Below, piece by piece: positions 18,538 through 29,262 of a DNA stretch of 64,000 nucleotides. Under the pieces are notes generated by a model. The model was not told where the DNA came from. It saw only the letters and a list, made by a program, of their open reading frames with translations, and made no database searches. The position numbers and the translations under genes are program-made. Within the stretch, counting starts at the first letter, position 1. The number at the start of each line of letters is the position of its first letter. Origin of the DNA: Streptococcus sp. bf_0095 (GTDB lineage Bacteria; Bacillota; Bacilli; Lactobacillales; Streptococcaceae); assembly GCF_004166885.1 (NCBI RefSeq), contig NZ_RCYU01000002.1, positions 62,001 through 126,000 of the forward strand, read 5' to 3'.

Positions 18538-19872
18538 TTATTGAACGTTATTGGTCAAGTTCCCAAGTAAACGTTCAAATGAATATTCATAGGTCTGAAT
18601 ATCTCCTGCTCCCATGAAGACATAAACGGCATTGTCATGATCCAAAAGTGGAGAAACGTTTTCAGCTGTAATCACACCTGATTTCTTAATAATTTTCGCT
18701 TCTAGATCTTCAACTTTGACATCCCCATGATCCACTTCACGGGCTGATCCATAAATCTGTGCCAAGTACACCGCATCAGCCTGATTCAAGGCATCCGCAA
18801 ACTCATCCAAGAGGGCAATCGTCCGAGTAAAGGTATGAGGTTGGAAGACCGCTACGATTTCCTTACTTGGGTATTTTTGACGGGCTGCATCCAAAGTGGC
18901 AATAATTTCAGTTGGATGGTGGGCAAAGTCATCGATGATGACGGTATCGTTGACAATCTTTTCTGTAAAGCGACGTTTGACCCCGCCAAAAGTTTTTAAG
19001 TGTTCCCGAACTAAATCAAGATCGAACCCAGCGATATAAAGTAAGCCGACAACTGCTGTTGCATTCATGATATTGTGACGTCCAAAGGATGGGATTTGGA
19101 ATTGTCCCAAATCTTCTCCACGGAAGTGAACACTAAAGGTTGATCCCGTAGTAGAACGCAAGAGATCACTGGCTACAAAATCATTGCCTTCTTCTTCAAA
19201 TCCGTAGTAGTAAATCGGAGCCTTAGCTGTAATCCGACGAAGCTCAGGATCTTCACCATAGATGAACAAGGCTTTGGAGATTTGTTTGGCATAATCATTG
19301 AAGGCATTGAAAACATCTTCTAGGCCAGTAAAGTAATCAGGATGGTCAAAATCAATATTGGTGATAATCGAATACTCTGGGTGGTAAGGCATGAAGTGAC
19401 GTTCGTACTCATCTGATTCAAAGACAAAGTACTTAGCACCTTTGGAACCACGGCCAGTTCCATCACCAATCAAATAGCTGGTATCTGTGATATTAGACAA
19501 GACATGGGACAAAATCCCTGTAGTAGAAGTTTTCCCGTGAGCTCCTGCTACTCCCATGCTGACAAAATCACGCATAAATTCACCCAAGAATTCATGGTAG
19601 CGTTGATAGGTGTAGCCTTGAGCATCTGCATAAGCAATCTCTACGTTGTTTTCAGGTTTAAAGGCATTTCCAGCAATCAAGATTTGATCCCCAGTAAGAT
19701 TTTCTTCGCTGAATGGTAGGATGGTAATCCCTGCTTGCTCCAGACCTCTTTGAGTAAAGTAATATTTCTCTACATCAGATCCTTGTACAGTGTGTCCCAT
19801 CTGATGGAGCATGAGAGCCAAGGCACTCATACCAGCTCCTTTTATTCCGATAAAATGAAATGTTTTTGACAT
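18538..19872 (-). CDS. murC: UDP-N-acetylmuramate-L-alanine ligase MurC
   Basis: MurC joins L-alanine to UDP-MurNAc, the first peptide step of the peptidoglycan precursor. The N-terminal Rossmann domain has [16 protein letters not shown]; the ATP site is [13 protein letters not shown] near residue 110; [10 protein letters not shown] near 287 and FQPHTFTRT near 345 are the central and C-terminal Mur ligase signatures. Length is 444 residues, normal. It follows the hypothetical gene at 19887 by 14 bases. Confidence 0.97.
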   Translation of the reverse strand: MSKTFHFIGIKGAGMSALALMLHQMGHTVQGSDVEKYYFTQRGLEQAGITILPFSEENLTGDQILIAGNAFKPENNVEIAYADAQGYTYQRYHEFLGEFMRDFVSMGVAGAHGKTSTTGILSHVLSNITDTSYLIGDGTGRGSKGAKYFVFESDEYERHFMPYHPEYSIITNIDFDHPDYFTGLEDVFNAFNDYAKQISKALFIYGEDPELRRITAKAPIYYYGFEEEGNDFVASDLLRSTTGSTFSVHFRGEDLGQFQIPSFGRHNIMNATAVVGLLYIAGFDLDLVREHLKTFGGVKRRFTEKIVNDTVIIDDFAHHPTEIIATLDAARQKYPSKEIVAVFQPHTFTRTIALLDEFADALNQADAVYLAQIYGSAREVDHGDVKVEDLEAKIIKKSGVITAENVSPLLDHDNAVYVFMGAGDIQTYEYSFERLLGNLTNNVQ

Positions 19873-19886
19873 AGTTTCTCCTCCTG

Positions 19887-20555
19887 CTAGTCCAGATTGG
19901 TCACATTGAGTTCTTGTTTAATAGGTCTCGTTGGAATGTTCTGTTGATCCTTGTTATAGATTTGACTCTTTTTCAAGAAATCATAATTGTTCTTTTTTGG
20001 TTTCTCTTCTTGATGGGATTCTTGAACTGGAACTTTCTCAGCCCCTTCTAAAAGGATCAATTGCTCTTGTTTCAGTCGCTCGCCATATTTGATCAATTCA
20101 CCTGGATTTTCTTTTTGAAAAGGAGCTGTTGGCTTCACTTTTGGCATGAAAGAAGGGGTGAATTTCTTACGATTAGGCTTAGATGCAATATCCGCCGTCA
20201 AATACGGAGCCGTCCGCTTCTTTTTCAAATCAGCACGCGCTGCTTCCCGAGCTTCTTCTGCGTAGCGATTCGCCGGGCTCTTTTTATCAACAGGCTCCTT
20301 GAAATCAGGAGTCATCGGCTGCCTTCTTGACTTAGGCACTTCAAATGGTTTTTGAAGGGATTTTTGTAGATTTTTTTGATAAGGTTGCTCTGCTACCTTT
20401 CCAGTAGCAATTGGCTCCCATTCTAAATAGTTTTTATCTGTATACTCCCCAAGAATATTACTAATGAAGTCCCCATCATCATATAAATTCATATGGGGCA
20501 TTTGAGTTAGCATCAATTCATCATCTGCTACTTGAGGAAACTGCTTATCCGTCAT
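19887..20555 (-). CDS. Conserved hypothetical protein, basic and low complexity
   Basis: A 222-residue protein that I do not recognise beyond its conserved place between the Snf2 helicase and murC in streptococci. The first 45 residues are acidic and contain [15 protein letters not shown]. The rest is rich in Lys, Pro, Arg and Ala, with no membrane segment or signal, and looks largely disordered ([37 protein letters not shown]). The start (20555) is the second in-frame Met and has AAAGGAAG upstream; the first would lie within that site. Interaction with a cell wall or chromosome partner is possible but unproved. Confidence 0.75.
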   Translation of the reverse strand: MTDKQFPQVADDELMLTQMPHMNLYDDGDFISNILGEYTDKNYLEWEPIATGKVAEQPYQKNLQKSLQKPFEVPKSRRQPMTPDFKEPVDKKSPANRYAEEAREAARADLKKKRTAPYLTADIASKPNRKKFTPSFMPKVKPTAPFQKENPGELIKYGERLKQEQLILLEGAEKVPVQESHQEEKPKKNNYDFLKKSQIYNKDQQNIPTRPIKQELNVTNLD

Positions 20556-20612
20556 CCTATTTCTTCCTTTCGACACTTCATTAATTATAAACTATTCATT
20601 TAATTTTTCAAG

Positions 20613-23600
20613 TTATTCTACCGAAATACCCAAAATTTCCCGAATTTCTTCAATAGAAAGGCTGGAGCGCGTTTCGGTGCCATCTAATATGGTAGAAACT
20701 AAATGACGTTTGCTAGTCTGGAGCTCTTGAATTTTTTCTTCGATGGTCCCTCGAGTAATCATCCGGTAGACCTCAACATTCTTATCTTGTCCCATTCGAT
20801 GGGCACGGCCAATGGCTTGATCTTCTACCGCAGGGTTCCACCATAGGTCAACCAAAATAACCGTGTCAGCACCTGTCAAATTCAAGCCAACTCCACCTGC
20901 CTTCAAGGAAATGAGAAAGGCATCCCCTTGACCGGAGTTAAAGGCGTTAGTCATATCTTGTCGCTCATTAGCTGGCGTAGATCCTGTGATTTTAAACGAA
21001 GTCATCTTCAAAGCATCCAACTCTTTTTCAATGATATCCAACATGCCCCTAAATTGTGAGAAGATCAACACTCGTTGGTTTCCATCTTTGATCTGCTCTA
21101 GCAATTCTCGAAGGCTATCCAGCTTCCCACTTTCTCCAGTATAGTCCTCTAAAAAGAGGGATGGAGTATCACAAATCTGACGAAGACGCATCAAACCAGA
21201 TAAGATTTCCATCTTACTGCGATTGAGTTCCTCTTCAGAAGAGCTTAGAATGCGGTCTTGCATTTGCTTCAACTGGGCTAAATAGATCGTTTTTTGATCG
21301 TCAGCCAATTCATTCTTATAGGTCATCTCAATCAAATCCGGAAGCTCCTGCAAGACTTCACTTTTTTTCCGTCTCATGATAAAGGGCTTGACGTATTGAG
21401 AAATAGTCTCTGGACTCAATTGTTTAAATTCTTTTTTACCCGGAAACAAACCAGGAAGCACAATTTGGAAAATCGACCAGAGTTCCTCTACATGGTTTTC
21501 TATTGGCGTTCCTGACAAAGCAAAGGTATGAGGAACATCGAATTTCCGTAAATATTGGGCAATCTTGGTTTGGGAATTTTTCATGACCTGGGCTTCATCC
21601 AAGATGAGGTATTGGTACTGATTTTTTTCGTATTGCTCTACGTCCTGGCGGAAGGAAGCGTAACTGGTAATCGCTACCTGAGGGTTGCTTGCAATCACCT
21701 CGTCGCGACTTGCTTTGAGGCCATAGATAACCTCCACTTCCATTTGTGGAGCAAACTTTTCGAACTCCTCTTTCCAATTATAGATTAGACTAGATGGAGC
21801 TAAGATCAAAATCTTAGAATCCGCCGTCGCAACACTCGAGAGAAAGGCAATGGTCTGGAGGGTCTTTCCAAGTCCCATATCATCTGCCAAAATCCCCCCA
21901 AAGCCATAGTGATTGAGCATGGATAGCCAGCGGACTCCGACTTCCTGATAATCTCGAAGTTTAGCTGTCACTTGCAACTCACCCAAAGGAAATTGCTCTG
22001 GATGAATCAAGTCATGAGCCAAGTGACGAAACTCTTCAGAAAATTGGACATTGTCAGCTGACTCAAATAACTGGGAGAGCTGGAAGGCTGCAATGCGATT
22101 GGTTTGTAACTGACCTGTTTTTGTCTTCTTTGCACGAAGATTCAATAAAGTCTGACTGATCCGCTTGGTTTCTTCATCAAAGATTAGAACCTTTCCTGAT
22201 TGACTGATATAATAGTCATTCTTCTCAACCAAGGCACTCATCACTTGCTCAACCTCAGAGGGATCAATGGAGTCAAATTCAAAACCAATCTCAAGGAGAC
22301 GACCACTGGTTTGAATGGCAATCTTTGGCTTTTCAATCTGATACAGATCTAACAACTTATCCGAAACTTCGACCTCTCCCAGTTCTTCAAACAAGGGAAG
22401 GGTCTGCTGAAAGAAGGGATAGATCTGCTTGGGAAGGAGAGGAGCTCGTTTGGTTTGAAATTGATTGGTAAAGCCAGCTGTCAAGATGGTTTCAAAAACC
22501 AAACGTTCCTTATCAAAATTACTGGAATAAGGCAGATCCTTAAGTTCTTTCTCAGAGCGAACGATACGGTCCTCGTAGACAAAAACTAGATCCAGCAGCA
22601 CTTCTCCTTGCTCCGATAAATCAAAAGCAAAGTGAGGTTGAAAATCGTGAATATAGAAATTACTTGGTGCTTTCACCTCACCAATTTTCCTGAATTGCTC
22701 TAAGCTATAGGTTAATTTGGTCTGATCAGACAAATCAAATTGAACATGTCTTTTCTGATCACTGGAGAGGGGTAAACTCTGCACAGCCTCAATCAAAATC
22801 TTTTGAAGCGGTGATATTTGATAAAAATGGCCATTTGCCAAAAGAAAGCGACCTTCCACCATTTTATAGGAAGCCACTTGGACCTGTAGTTCGATAAACT
22901 CCTTCATTTCCACTACTTGGAAAGAAAACAAGCCTGAATCTTCCTGAAGTTCTTGAAAGAATACTTCCTGATAGGTATCCAGTCCGACTTCAAGGGTAAA
23001 GGACGGTAGGTCCATCAATAATTGCACAGCTTCTTCAAAGAAACTCATTGGAAAGTAAAGATGACGACCCCCATTTGGAAAGAAGAGGGCATCATGCACC
23101 GTATCTCCCGATAACAAGCCTTCTAAGAATCGAATTAAGGCACGACTTTCAGGGTCAAATGCTGCGTAGGAAATCGGCTCGTAATAACTTTTTCCAATCG
23201 CAAAATGGGACTGTTTTCTGATGGCTTGCAAAAAAGCTACAACATCCCGCACCACATAAGATCTCTCATCCGGTCTGCGATAGATACGAAGGGTCCACAA
23301 AAACTGACCGGAATAGTCGTCTACATGACCGGTTGCTGAGAGACCAAAACGGACTTCCTTGCTTTCAATTTTTGGTAGGACTTGATCTAAAAACAAACTT
23401 CCAAAAGATACTTTTTCCTTTGTTTCTTGACTTTCTGTTGCATCTTGCTCTAAACCAAGCAAGAGTTCCTTCCCTTCTTCATCATTTTTTAAAAAGGCTT
23501 CTCCTGCGGCTAAATGCACACAGAATTTTTTCTTCTGGAAAAACTCACAACTACAAAAAATTGCTTGATCATCTAGACTATAGCGGAGGGACTCATTGTC

Positions 23601-23708
23601 AATTCTGAAATAGAGGTACTGATTCTTCATTTCCTGTAGGGATACTTTCCCGTTTTCATAGAGAAGGATTCCTTCTGAACGGATTTTCCCAGGAATTAAT
23701 TTTGCCAT
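20613..23708 (-). CDS. Snf2/Rad54-family helicase with SWIM zinc finger
   Basis: A 1031-residue protein. The N terminus carries a SWIM-type zinc finger (CSCEFFQKKKFCVHLA, residues about 50-65). A long middle region of mixed sheet resembles the bacterial SNF2_assoc domain. The C-terminal 450 residues are a full SWI2/SNF2 ATPase: DDMGLGKTLQT (motif I), LDEAQ (II), ALSGTPIEN (III) and GRAHRMGQ (VI). It probably translocates on double-stranded DNA or acts with RNA polymerase (compare RapA, HepA). AAGGTGG precedes the ATG at 23708, and TATAAT lies about 30 bases upstream of it. Confidence 0.93.
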   Translation of the reverse strand: MAKLIPGKIRSEGILLYENGKVSLQEMKNQYLYFRIDNESLRYSLDDQAIFCSCEFFQKKKFCVHLAAGEAFLKNDEEGKELLLGLEQDATESQETKEKVSFGSLFLDQVLPKIESKEVRFGLSATGHVDDYSGQFLWTLRIYRRPDERSYVVRDVVAFLQAIRKQSHFAIGKSYYEPISYAAFDPESRALIRFLEGLLSGDTVHDALFFPNGGRHLYFPMSFFEEAVQLLMDLPSFTLEVGLDTYQEVFFQELQEDSGLFSFQVVEMKEFIELQVQVASYKMVEGRFLLANGHFYQISPLQKILIEAVQSLPLSSDQKRHVQFDLSDQTKLTYSLEQFRKIGEVKAPSNFYIHDFQPHFAFDLSEQGEVLLDLVFVYEDRIVRSEKELKDLPYSSNFDKERLVFETILTAGFTNQFQTKRAPLLPKQIYPFFQQTLPLFEELGEVEVSDKLLDLYQIEKPKIAIQTSGRLLEIGFEFDSIDPSEVEQVMSALVEKNDYYISQSGKVLIFDEETKRISQTLLNLRAKKTKTGQLQTNRIAAFQLSQLFESADNVQFSEEFRHLAHDLIHPEQFPLGELQVTAKLRDYQEVGVRWLSMLNHYGFGGILADDMGLGKTLQTIAFLSSVATADSKILILAPSSLIYNWKEEFEKFAPQMEVEVIYGLKASRDEVIASNPQVAITSYASFRQDVEQYEKNQYQYLILDEAQVMKNSQTKIAQYLRKFDVPHTFALSGTPIENHVEELWSIFQIVLPGLFPGKKEFKQLSPETISQYVKPFIMRRKKSEVLQELPDLIEMTYKNELADDQKTIYLAQLKQMQDRILSSSEEELNRSKMEILSGLMRLRQICDTPSLFLEDYTGESGKLDSLRELLEQIKDGNQRVLIFSQFRGMLDIIEKELDALKMTSFKITGSTPANERQDMTNAFNSGQGDAFLISLKAGGVGLNLTGADTVILVDLWWNPAVEDQAIGRAHRMGQDKNVEVYRMITRGTIEEKIQELQTSKRHLVSTILDGTETRSSLSIEEIREILGISVE

Positions 23709-23854
23709 ATTTACCACCTTATGTTTATCCCTTTATTATATCATATCCCCTCTAAAATAGAAAAAAAAGACAAAGAATTGTGAAGAATTCAATGCCTGAT
23801 TTTACTATCACCTACTCCACTTTTCTTTTTCCATTCAAATTAAAGAAGAGTTAT

Positions 23855-24000
23855 TCTTAGAAACTTCCCTTAGGTGAGTACGGACGTCATGGAACTTCTA
23901 TGAAGTTCCATGACTTAGTTTTGGACCCAAGGTTCCAAAACTCCCGAGTGCTAGAAACAATCTTGTTTCTAGCACTTTTCTCACGGCGGAAAGTTTCAGA
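23855..24000. repeat. Intergenic repeat family B, copy 1 (three hairpins)
   Basis: About 145 bases made of three hairpins: 23886-23914 (13-pair perfect stem, GTCATGGAACTTC and its complement), 23918-23941 (GTTTTGGACCC/GGTTCCAAAAC, one mismatch) and 23947-23976 (14-pair perfect stem with 2-base loop). The ends are themselves inverted: GAAACTTCC near 23860 and GGAAAGTTTC near 23988. A second copy in opposite orientation lies at 39877-40185. No ORF is present. The remaining sequence of the 400-base gap (23709-24109) holds the helicase promoter and the terminator of the DUF1307 gene. Confidence 0.88.
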
Positions 24001-24084
24001 TCTACTTGAATGACTCCAAAAATAAAAGTCATTATTTGAAAAATAGCTAGCTATTTTATGTTAATAATGGTTTGTTTACATTCT

Positions 24085-24112
24085 AAAAGGAACACCAAGT
24101 GTGTTCCTTTTA
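24085..24112 (-). terminator. Terminator of the nrdR-der-lipoprotein operon
   Basis: Stem AAAGGAACAC/GTGTTCCTTT with T-runs on both strands. It overlaps the stop codon of the DUF1307 gene. Confidence 0.75.
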
Positions 24113-24556
24113 TTTTATTCTCTTATAGCCTTCTTTTTTGAAATTTTTGATATGGTCTGAATAGTCGGCCAGTTCTCCAATCGTTTTTTTCTCATCATTG
24201 GCTTTATTGAAGGCTTCAACATCTAAGTCTTGGTAGACGATCTTGGTATGAACCATCAGTCCACCCTCTTTCGTCCGACTCACATCTGTTGTATAGCCCG
24301 AAATGCCTTTTTTGGGATCAACAATCTCTTTTTTTATATATTCGAATTCAGAGTCATCTTCAATATGTACATTAAAATTATCAGCCCAAAACTCTTCAGA
24401 GATCATTTGATTGGATCTATGTCGAATAGTCACTCGAACAATACTGTCTTTAAATTTTTTCTCATAGGTTTCTTCTCTTTCAAGGCTACAAGCTGTCAGT
24501 CCCAGAAATACAAAAACTGTGATAACAAGAAGGAGTCCTTGTTTCAAAATTTTCAT
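24110..24556 (-). CDS. DUF1307 (YehR-like) lipoprotein
   Basis: A 148-residue secreted lipoprotein: a basic start, a hydrophobic stretch and the lipobox LGLTAC with Cys at residue 23. The mature part resembles the DUF1307/YehR family, of unknown function. It contains VRVTIRHRSNQMISEEFWADN and KKGISGYTTDVSRTKEGG, both hydrophilic. It follows der by 6 bases, hence shares its transcript; no functional tie between them is known. Confidence 0.85.
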   Translation of the reverse strand: MKILKQGLLLVITVFVFLGLTACSLEREETYEKKFKDSIVRVTIRHRSNQMISEEFWADNFNVHIEDDSEFEYIKKEIVDPKKGISGYTTDVSRTKEGGLMVHTKIVYQDLDVEAFNKANDEKKTIGELADYSDHIKNFKKEGYKRIK

Positions 24557-24562
24557 AAAGCC

Positions 24563-25873
24563 CTACTTCCGTTTCCGAGCGATCAAGTGAATCGGGGTCC
24601 CTTCAAAGACAAAGGCTTTCCGAATTTGATTTTCCAAGAAACGAAGATAAGAGAAATGCATGAGTTCTTCTTCATTGACAAAGACCACAAAGGTTGGTGG
24701 CTTGGTAGCAACCTGAGTCGCATAGAAGATTTTTAGACGTTTTCCTTTATCTGTCGGTGTCGGATTAATGGCAATGGCATCCATGATGACATCGTTCAAG
24801 ACAGCTGAAGGAATCCGTGTATTTTGGCTCTCACTGATCTGCTTGATCATATCTGGTAGCTTGTGCAAGCGTTGCTTGGTCAAAGCAGAGACAAAGATAA
24901 TAGGTACATAAGATAAGTATTGGAATTGATCTCGAATATCATCTTCCCATTGCTTCATGGTGTGGTTATCCTTTTCAAGGGTATCCCACTTATTGACCAC
25001 GATGATCATCCCTTTTCCAGCTTCATGGGCAAATCCGGCAATCCGCTTATCGTACTCGCGGATTCCTTCTTCTGCGTTCAAGACCATCAAGACCACATCC
25101 GAGCGATCGATAGCCCGCATAGCCCTCATCACAGAATATTTCTCTGTATTTTCATAGACCTTACCAGATTTCCGCATTCCGGCTGTATCAATCATGGTGT
25201 ACTCTTGGCCTTCTGCATCGGTGAAATGGGTGTCAATCGCATCTCGCGTAGTTCCTGCTACAGGACTGGCAATGACGCGGTCTTCCCCAAGGATGGCATT
25301 GATCAGACTAGATTTTCCGACATTAGGGCGGCCAATCAAGCTGAACTTGATGACATCTGGATTTTCTGGCTCCCGATCCGTCGGAAGGTTTTCAACGATG
25401 GCATCCAAGACATCCCCTGTACCAATCCCGTGCACAGATGACACTGGCAAGGGTTCGCCCAGGCCAAGAGCGTAGAAATCATAGATGTCAGTTCGCATCT
25501 CTGGATTATCCACTTTATTGACCGCTAAAATGACTGGTTTGTGAGTCTTGTAGAGCATCCGAGCGACATATTCATCCGCATCGGTAATCCCTTCTTTTCC
25601 AGATACTACAAAGACAATGACGTCGGCTTCATCCATGGCAATCTCAGCTTGGTGCTTGATTTGCTCCATGAAAGGTGCGTCCACGTCATCAATCCCGCCA
25701 GTATCGATAATACTAAATTGGTGGTTGAGCCACTCCGCCGTTGCATAAATACGGTCCCGAGTAACTCCTTCGACATCCTCGACAATGGAGATCCGCTCAC
25801 CGGCAATCCGGTTAAAGAGCGTGGATTTCCCGACATTAGGACGTCCTACAATGGCAACAGTAGGTAAAGCCAT
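24563..25873 (-). CDS. der: Ribosome biogenesis GTPase Der (EngA)
   Basis: Der is a double GTPase needed for assembly of the 50S subunit. G1 motifs are at residues 9 ([16 protein letters not shown]) and near 182 ([16 protein letters not shown]); G3 DTGG and DTAGM, and G4 NKVD and NKWD are all intact. A KH-like domain forms the C-terminal 90 residues. Length 436 is normal. It lies downstream of the nitroreductase with 16 bases between. Confidence 0.98.
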   Translation of the reverse strand: MALPTVAIVGRPNVGKSTLFNRIAGERISIVEDVEGVTRDRIYATAEWLNHQFSIIDTGGIDDVDAPFMEQIKHQAEIAMDEADVIVFVVSGKEGITDADEYVARMLYKTHKPVILAVNKVDNPEMRTDIYDFYALGLGEPLPVSSVHGIGTGDVLDAIVENLPTDREPENPDVIKFSLIGRPNVGKSSLINAILGEDRVIASPVAGTTRDAIDTHFTDAEGQEYTMIDTAGMRKSGKVYENTEKYSVMRAMRAIDRSDVVLMVLNAEEGIREYDKRIAGFAHEAGKGMIIVVNKWDTLEKDNHTMKQWEDDIRDQFQYLSYVPIIFVSALTKQRLHKLPDMIKQISESQNTRIPSAVLNDVIMDAIAINPTPTDKGKRLKIFYATQVATKPPTFVVFVNEEELMHFSYLRFLENQIRKAFVFEGTPIHLIARKRK

Positions 25874-25889
25874 GTTATCCTCTTTTCTC

Positions 25890-26606
25890 TTATTTTTCTA
25901 GTTGGTGTTTCTTTAATAACTCTGCCGTAGCAGCTGGTTCCTCCTGTCCAAATTGGGCAGCCAAGCGTTGACTCCAAGTATCTGTTGCCCGTGCTCCAGC
26001 ATAGGCAGTCTGTACTTGGTCAAAGGCTTCAATCACCTCAGGAGTCTGCACTTGATAGCTTTCCTCAAATACAACAGCTTCCAAAGGAAGGCGGGGCTTC
26101 ACAGGATGGTTCTGATTTGGCACTCCTAAAGCCATCCCAAAGACAGGATAGGTGTAGTCTGGTAAGTTAAATAGTTTGGCCACTTCAGCCGCTTCATACC
26201 GAACCAAGCCAATAATGACTCCTCCGTAGCCTAGACTTTCAGCAGCTAGCAAGGTATTCTGACCTGCCAAGGCCGCATCTACAGAAGTAATCAATAAATT
26301 ATCTGGTCCTTCTGGATGGAATTGATCCGTATGCATTCGAACCCCTTTTTCAGCTCGGTTGAGATCTCCTACAAACAGTAAGAAAACAGAGCATTGACGA
26401 ATTGCCTCCTGAGGGACGAATTGATAGAGCCCCTCTTTCTTTTCCTGGCTTCTCACTAAGATAATGGAATAAGACTGGAAGTTCTTCCAAGAGGAAGCCA
26501 TCTGTCCTGCTGTTAGGATTGCTTGAAGGTCTTCCTCTTTGATGTCCTCCTCCTTAAAGCGACGGACAGAGGAATGAGATTTCATCAAATCAATAACAGG
26601 ATTCAT
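25890..26606 (-). CDS. NADPH-dependent nitro/flavin reductase (NfrA-like)
   Basis: A 238-residue FMN protein of the nitroreductase superfamily, similar to Bacillus NfrA and NfsA. The N terminus [15 protein letters not shown] carries the phosphate-binding Ser/Arg, [13 protein letters not shown] the flavin contacts, and [11 protein letters not shown] the central helix. It uses NADPH to reduce flavins or quinones and nitro compounds. The start codon overlaps the dnaI stop (ATGA), so the two genes are coupled, although no functional relation is known. Confidence 0.9.
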   Translation of the reverse strand: MNPVIDLMKSHSSVRRFKEEDIKEEDLQAILTAGQMASSWKNFQSYSIILVRSQEKKEGLYQFVPQEAIRQCSVFLLFVGDLNRAEKGVRMHTDQFHPEGPDNLLITSVDAALAGQNTLLAAESLGYGGVIIGLVRYEAAEVAKLFNLPDYTYPVFGMALGVPNQNHPVKPRLPLEAVVFEESYQVQTPEVIEAFDQVQTAYAGARATDTWSQRLAAQFGQEEPAATAELLKKHQLEK

Positions 26607-27502
26607 CGGCGATTTTCTCCTTCTAGGCGGACTTCTTTAGCAAGGAACTTGATTCGCTCCATGACACGTTTGGCTTGCCAAGTCTCATCTCCATTCCGAG
26701 ATGTAGCAAAATGACGTTCCAAATCTTCAAAGTTGAAATTCGAAGTAAAGAAGGTTGGAAGAATCTCCTGCATCCGATGTTGCAAAATCACTTGCAAGAC
26801 TTCATCCCGGACCCAAGGCGACATTTGCTCTGCCCCAATATCATCAAGAATCAAAATTTCAGCCTTCTTGACCTGATCCAACATCTCTTTAACCTGACCT
26901 GTATTAATGGCATTTTTGACATCGATGACAAAGCTTGGGAAATGTAGAATGGTGGAGGAAGCCTGACGTTTTTCAGACAAGTCATGAGCAAGAGCTGCCA
27001 TCATATAGCTTTTCCCAACTCCAAAATCTCCATATAGAAAAATCCCTTTACGAGCTTGAGGATAGGAAGCAACAAAATTGGCCAACTCTTCAAAGGCTCC
27101 AAAACGCCCACGATCATCCAAGTCGACTTTCGCTAAGGAAGCTTCCTTCAAGGTGCTTGGTAAGTTGATCAGCTGCAAGCGTCTATTGATAGCGGCTTGT
27201 TTTTGTGCCTCGATTAATTCAGGTGTCTCCTCATAGGAAACATCCGCATAACCTTCATTCATGACTAAAACAGGCTTATACCCTCTTGCAATATAATCTG
27301 CATCCCCAAGGACAAAGCGATTGCGCTCACTGATGTATTGGTTAAATTTGGAAATGCTACGACGGATTTCTACATCCGATAAACCCTCCTTTTGAATAAA
27401 GGTTGCAATCTCAGGTTCGGCGAGAATTTGAGCTACCAATTCTTCATAATTGAACTGCTGTGATCGATTCATCTGGGACATGGTTTTCCCTACGCTCTCC
27501 AT
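26603..27502 (-). CDS. dnaI: Primosomal helicase loader DnaI
   Basis: DnaI loads the replicative helicase onto DNA. The N-terminal 130 residues form the helicase-binding domain; the AAA+ part has Walker A GDFGVGKSYMM (near residue 164), Walker B ILILDDIGAE (near 222) and the sensor TSNF. The start lies directly after the dnaB stop, with the GGAGGGGAG at the end of dnaB acting as ribosome site. Length of 299 residues is normal. Confidence 0.95.
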   Translation of the reverse strand: MESVGKTMSQMNRSQQFNYEELVAQILAEPEIATFIQKEGLSDVEIRRSISKFNQYISERNRFVLGDADYIARGYKPVLVMNEGYADVSYEETPELIEAQKQAAINRRLQLINLPSTLKEASLAKVDLDDRGRFGAFEELANFVASYPQARKGIFLYGDFGVGKSYMMAALAHDLSEKRQASSTILHFPSFVIDVKNAINTGQVKEMLDQVKKAEILILDDIGAEQMSPWVRDEVLQVILQHRMQEILPTFFTSNFNFEDLERHFATSRNGDETWQAKRVMERIKFLAKEVRLEGENRR

Positions 27503-28675
27503 TTACTCCCCTCCTTGATTTAATTTCTCGAGCAAGGCTCGTTTTTGTTGTTCCAGATTAGCCTGTTCTTCTTGGCTAGTCTGATTGGTATAGTTAGGCT
27601 GACTCCACTTCGGAACATTGGTCTTTCCTGTCGCTGACCCACTCTTAGCTACTTTCTCTTTTGCTTTTTGTAAATGGGAGTCTTGGCGCTGGCGGATCTT
27701 CAGAACGGCCTCCTCAGCCGTCTTTATCCCCTCATAAGCAAAGTCATTTCCAACTTTTAAGGCATACTTTTCATTGAGATTGGCGGAAGCAACCTTGTTA
27801 AAGGTAAACAACAAGATCACATTTATAACTTCATCTAACAGGCCTAAACGGGCCAAGTCAGAAATTACTTGGCGTTCTGATTGGGTCACAACAGCCTTAC
27901 GCGCTTTTTTTATTCCTGCTAAAAATTGACGACTGGTCTTATTTTTAGCTTCCCGGATAATGGCCCTTTCCTGCGGAGTGAACTCATCCTTACCTTTTTC
28001 TTGTGGCTCTTGGGTCAGTTTTTGTCTCATCCGTTTGGTCGAAATGACCAAATTAACCGCTGTCTCCTTGGCCAACAGATAGGTCTCGTACCAAGTCCAA
28101 TTCTTCTCTTCGGTGATGGCATAAAGAACTAAGAGGTCCTCTTGTTCGTTCTCAAAACGAAGGCCATCCCGTACCATTAATTGTTTAAAGTGCTCTAAAC
28201 TGAAGGAAGATACTTTCCTCTGAGGGGTCGAAACACCATCAATCCCAAAAATAGAGGCAAAGTTCACCTTCCGTTTCTCTCCCTCTGGTTTTTCAGGAAG
28301 CAAGTCACGAACTGCTGCTTCTCCTATTTTTTTCTCCAGCAACTTCTGATAAGCGATATTCGCGAAAAATTGATCTGCTTCTAGCGGAGCCAAAAATCGG
28401 AACTGAATTCCTTCATCTGTCTCAAAAACCTCTAGTAAATTCATGGCAATCAAACGGTCTAGACTTTCGAGAAAATGAGCGAAACCTAGATCCAAATGAT
28501 TTAAAACAACAGCAATCAGCCGTTTTTCTTTCCCCTGATCATAGAGACTCAGCAGAAAAGTATATAATTGACTTGCTTGAACACCTAATATTGGTCCATA
28601 CAGATGCGTGAAAGAGGCTCCTGTAGGCGCTAAATAATTATTCTTCAAGAAAGAAAATGAAGTATTGGGATTCAT
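27503..28675 (-). CDS. dnaB: Replication initiation and membrane attachment protein DnaB
   Basis: This is the Firmicute DnaB (not the helicase), which with DnaD and DnaI brings the helicase to the origin and to restart sites. The 390 residues have a winged-helix-like N-terminal part (ASFTHLYGPILGVQASQLYTF) and a central DnaB_2/DnaD-like domain near residues 200-330 with AIIREAKNKTSRQFL. The C-terminal tail is rich in Gln and Lys. It follows nrdR without a gap. Confidence 0.92.
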   Translation of the reverse strand: MNPNTSFSFLKNNYLAPTGASFTHLYGPILGVQASQLYTFLLSLYDQGKEKRLIAVVLNHLDLGFAHFLESLDRLIAMNLLEVFETDEGIQFRFLAPLEADQFFANIAYQKLLEKKIGEAAVRDLLPEKPEGEKRKVNFASIFGIDGVSTPQRKVSSFSLEHFKQLMVRDGLRFENEQEDLLVLYAITEEKNWTWYETYLLAKETAVNLVISTKRMRQKLTQEPQEKGKDEFTPQERAIIREAKNKTSRQFLAGIKKARKAVVTQSERQVISDLARLGLLDEVINVILLFTFNKVASANLNEKYALKVGNDFAYEGIKTAEEAVLKIRQRQDSHLQKAKEKVAKSGSATGKTNVPKWSQPNYTNQTSQEEQANLEQQKRALLEKLNQGGE

Positions 28676-29149
28676 CTATTTTTCCTTTTTCTTCTTCGTT
28701 CCTTTGGTAATCTGCTTTAAGAGACTTTCCAATTCACCAACATCCTTGAAACTACGATAGACACTCGCAAATCGAACATAGGTAATTTCGTCCAATTCTG
28801 CTAACTCGTCCATGACAAGTGATCCGATATAGTCACTCTGGATCTCATTTTCACTCTGACTACGAATCTTTTGTTCGATTCGCCCCACAATTTCCTCAAT
28901 TTCGTCACTCGACACGGGACGTTTCTGAGCAGATCGAATAATCCCATTAAATATTTTATCTCTAGAAAACTGTTCCCGGGTGCCATCTTTTTTCACCACA
29001 ACAAGAGTCCGCTCTTCTACTCGTTCATAAGTGGTGAAGCGATGATGACATTCATCACATTCTCTTCTTCTACGAATCGTTTTTCCATCTTCTGCCTGGC
29101 GACTATCTACAACACTAGACTTATTTCCGCCACATTTTGGACACCGCAT
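28676..29149 (-). CDS. nrdR: Transcriptional repressor NrdR
   Basis: NrdR senses ATP/dATP and represses ribonucleotide reductase genes. The N-terminal zinc ribbon is MRCPKCGG...[15 protein letters not shown] (Cys 3, 6, 31, 34) and the ATP-cone domain follows ([14 protein letters not shown]). I start at ATG 29149, seven bases after AGGAGG; a GTG at 29155 overlaps this site. Length 157 residues. It heads the dnaB-dnaI operon. A possible promoter (TTTCAC-N17-TAGAAT) lies just upstream. Confidence 0.97.
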   Translation of the reverse strand: MRCPKCGGNKSSVVDSRQAEDGKTIRRRRECDECHHRFTTYERVEERTLVVVKKDGTREQFSRDKIFNGIIRSAQKRPVSSDEIEEIVGRIEQKIRSQSENEIQSDYIGSLVMDELAELDEITYVRFASVYRSFKDVGELESLLKQITKGTKKKKEK

Positions 29150-29226
29150 GGACACCCTCCTTATCGTTTCTTAATACTTTATTCTATCATATTTAGGGCT
29201 AAAGTGAAAGCAAGGGAAATAAAGAA

Positions 29227-29257
29227 AATCCCTAGCCTCCTGGAGGGATAGGGATTT
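29227..29257 (-). terminator. Terminator of the exonuclease-family gene
   Basis: On the minus strand AATCCCTA...TAGGGATT encloses CCCTCCAGGAGG; a T-rich tail follows (TTCTTTATTT). Positioned 6 bases after the stop codon at 29263, before the nrdR promoter is read the other way. Confidence 0.6.
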
Positions 29258-29262
29258 GAATA

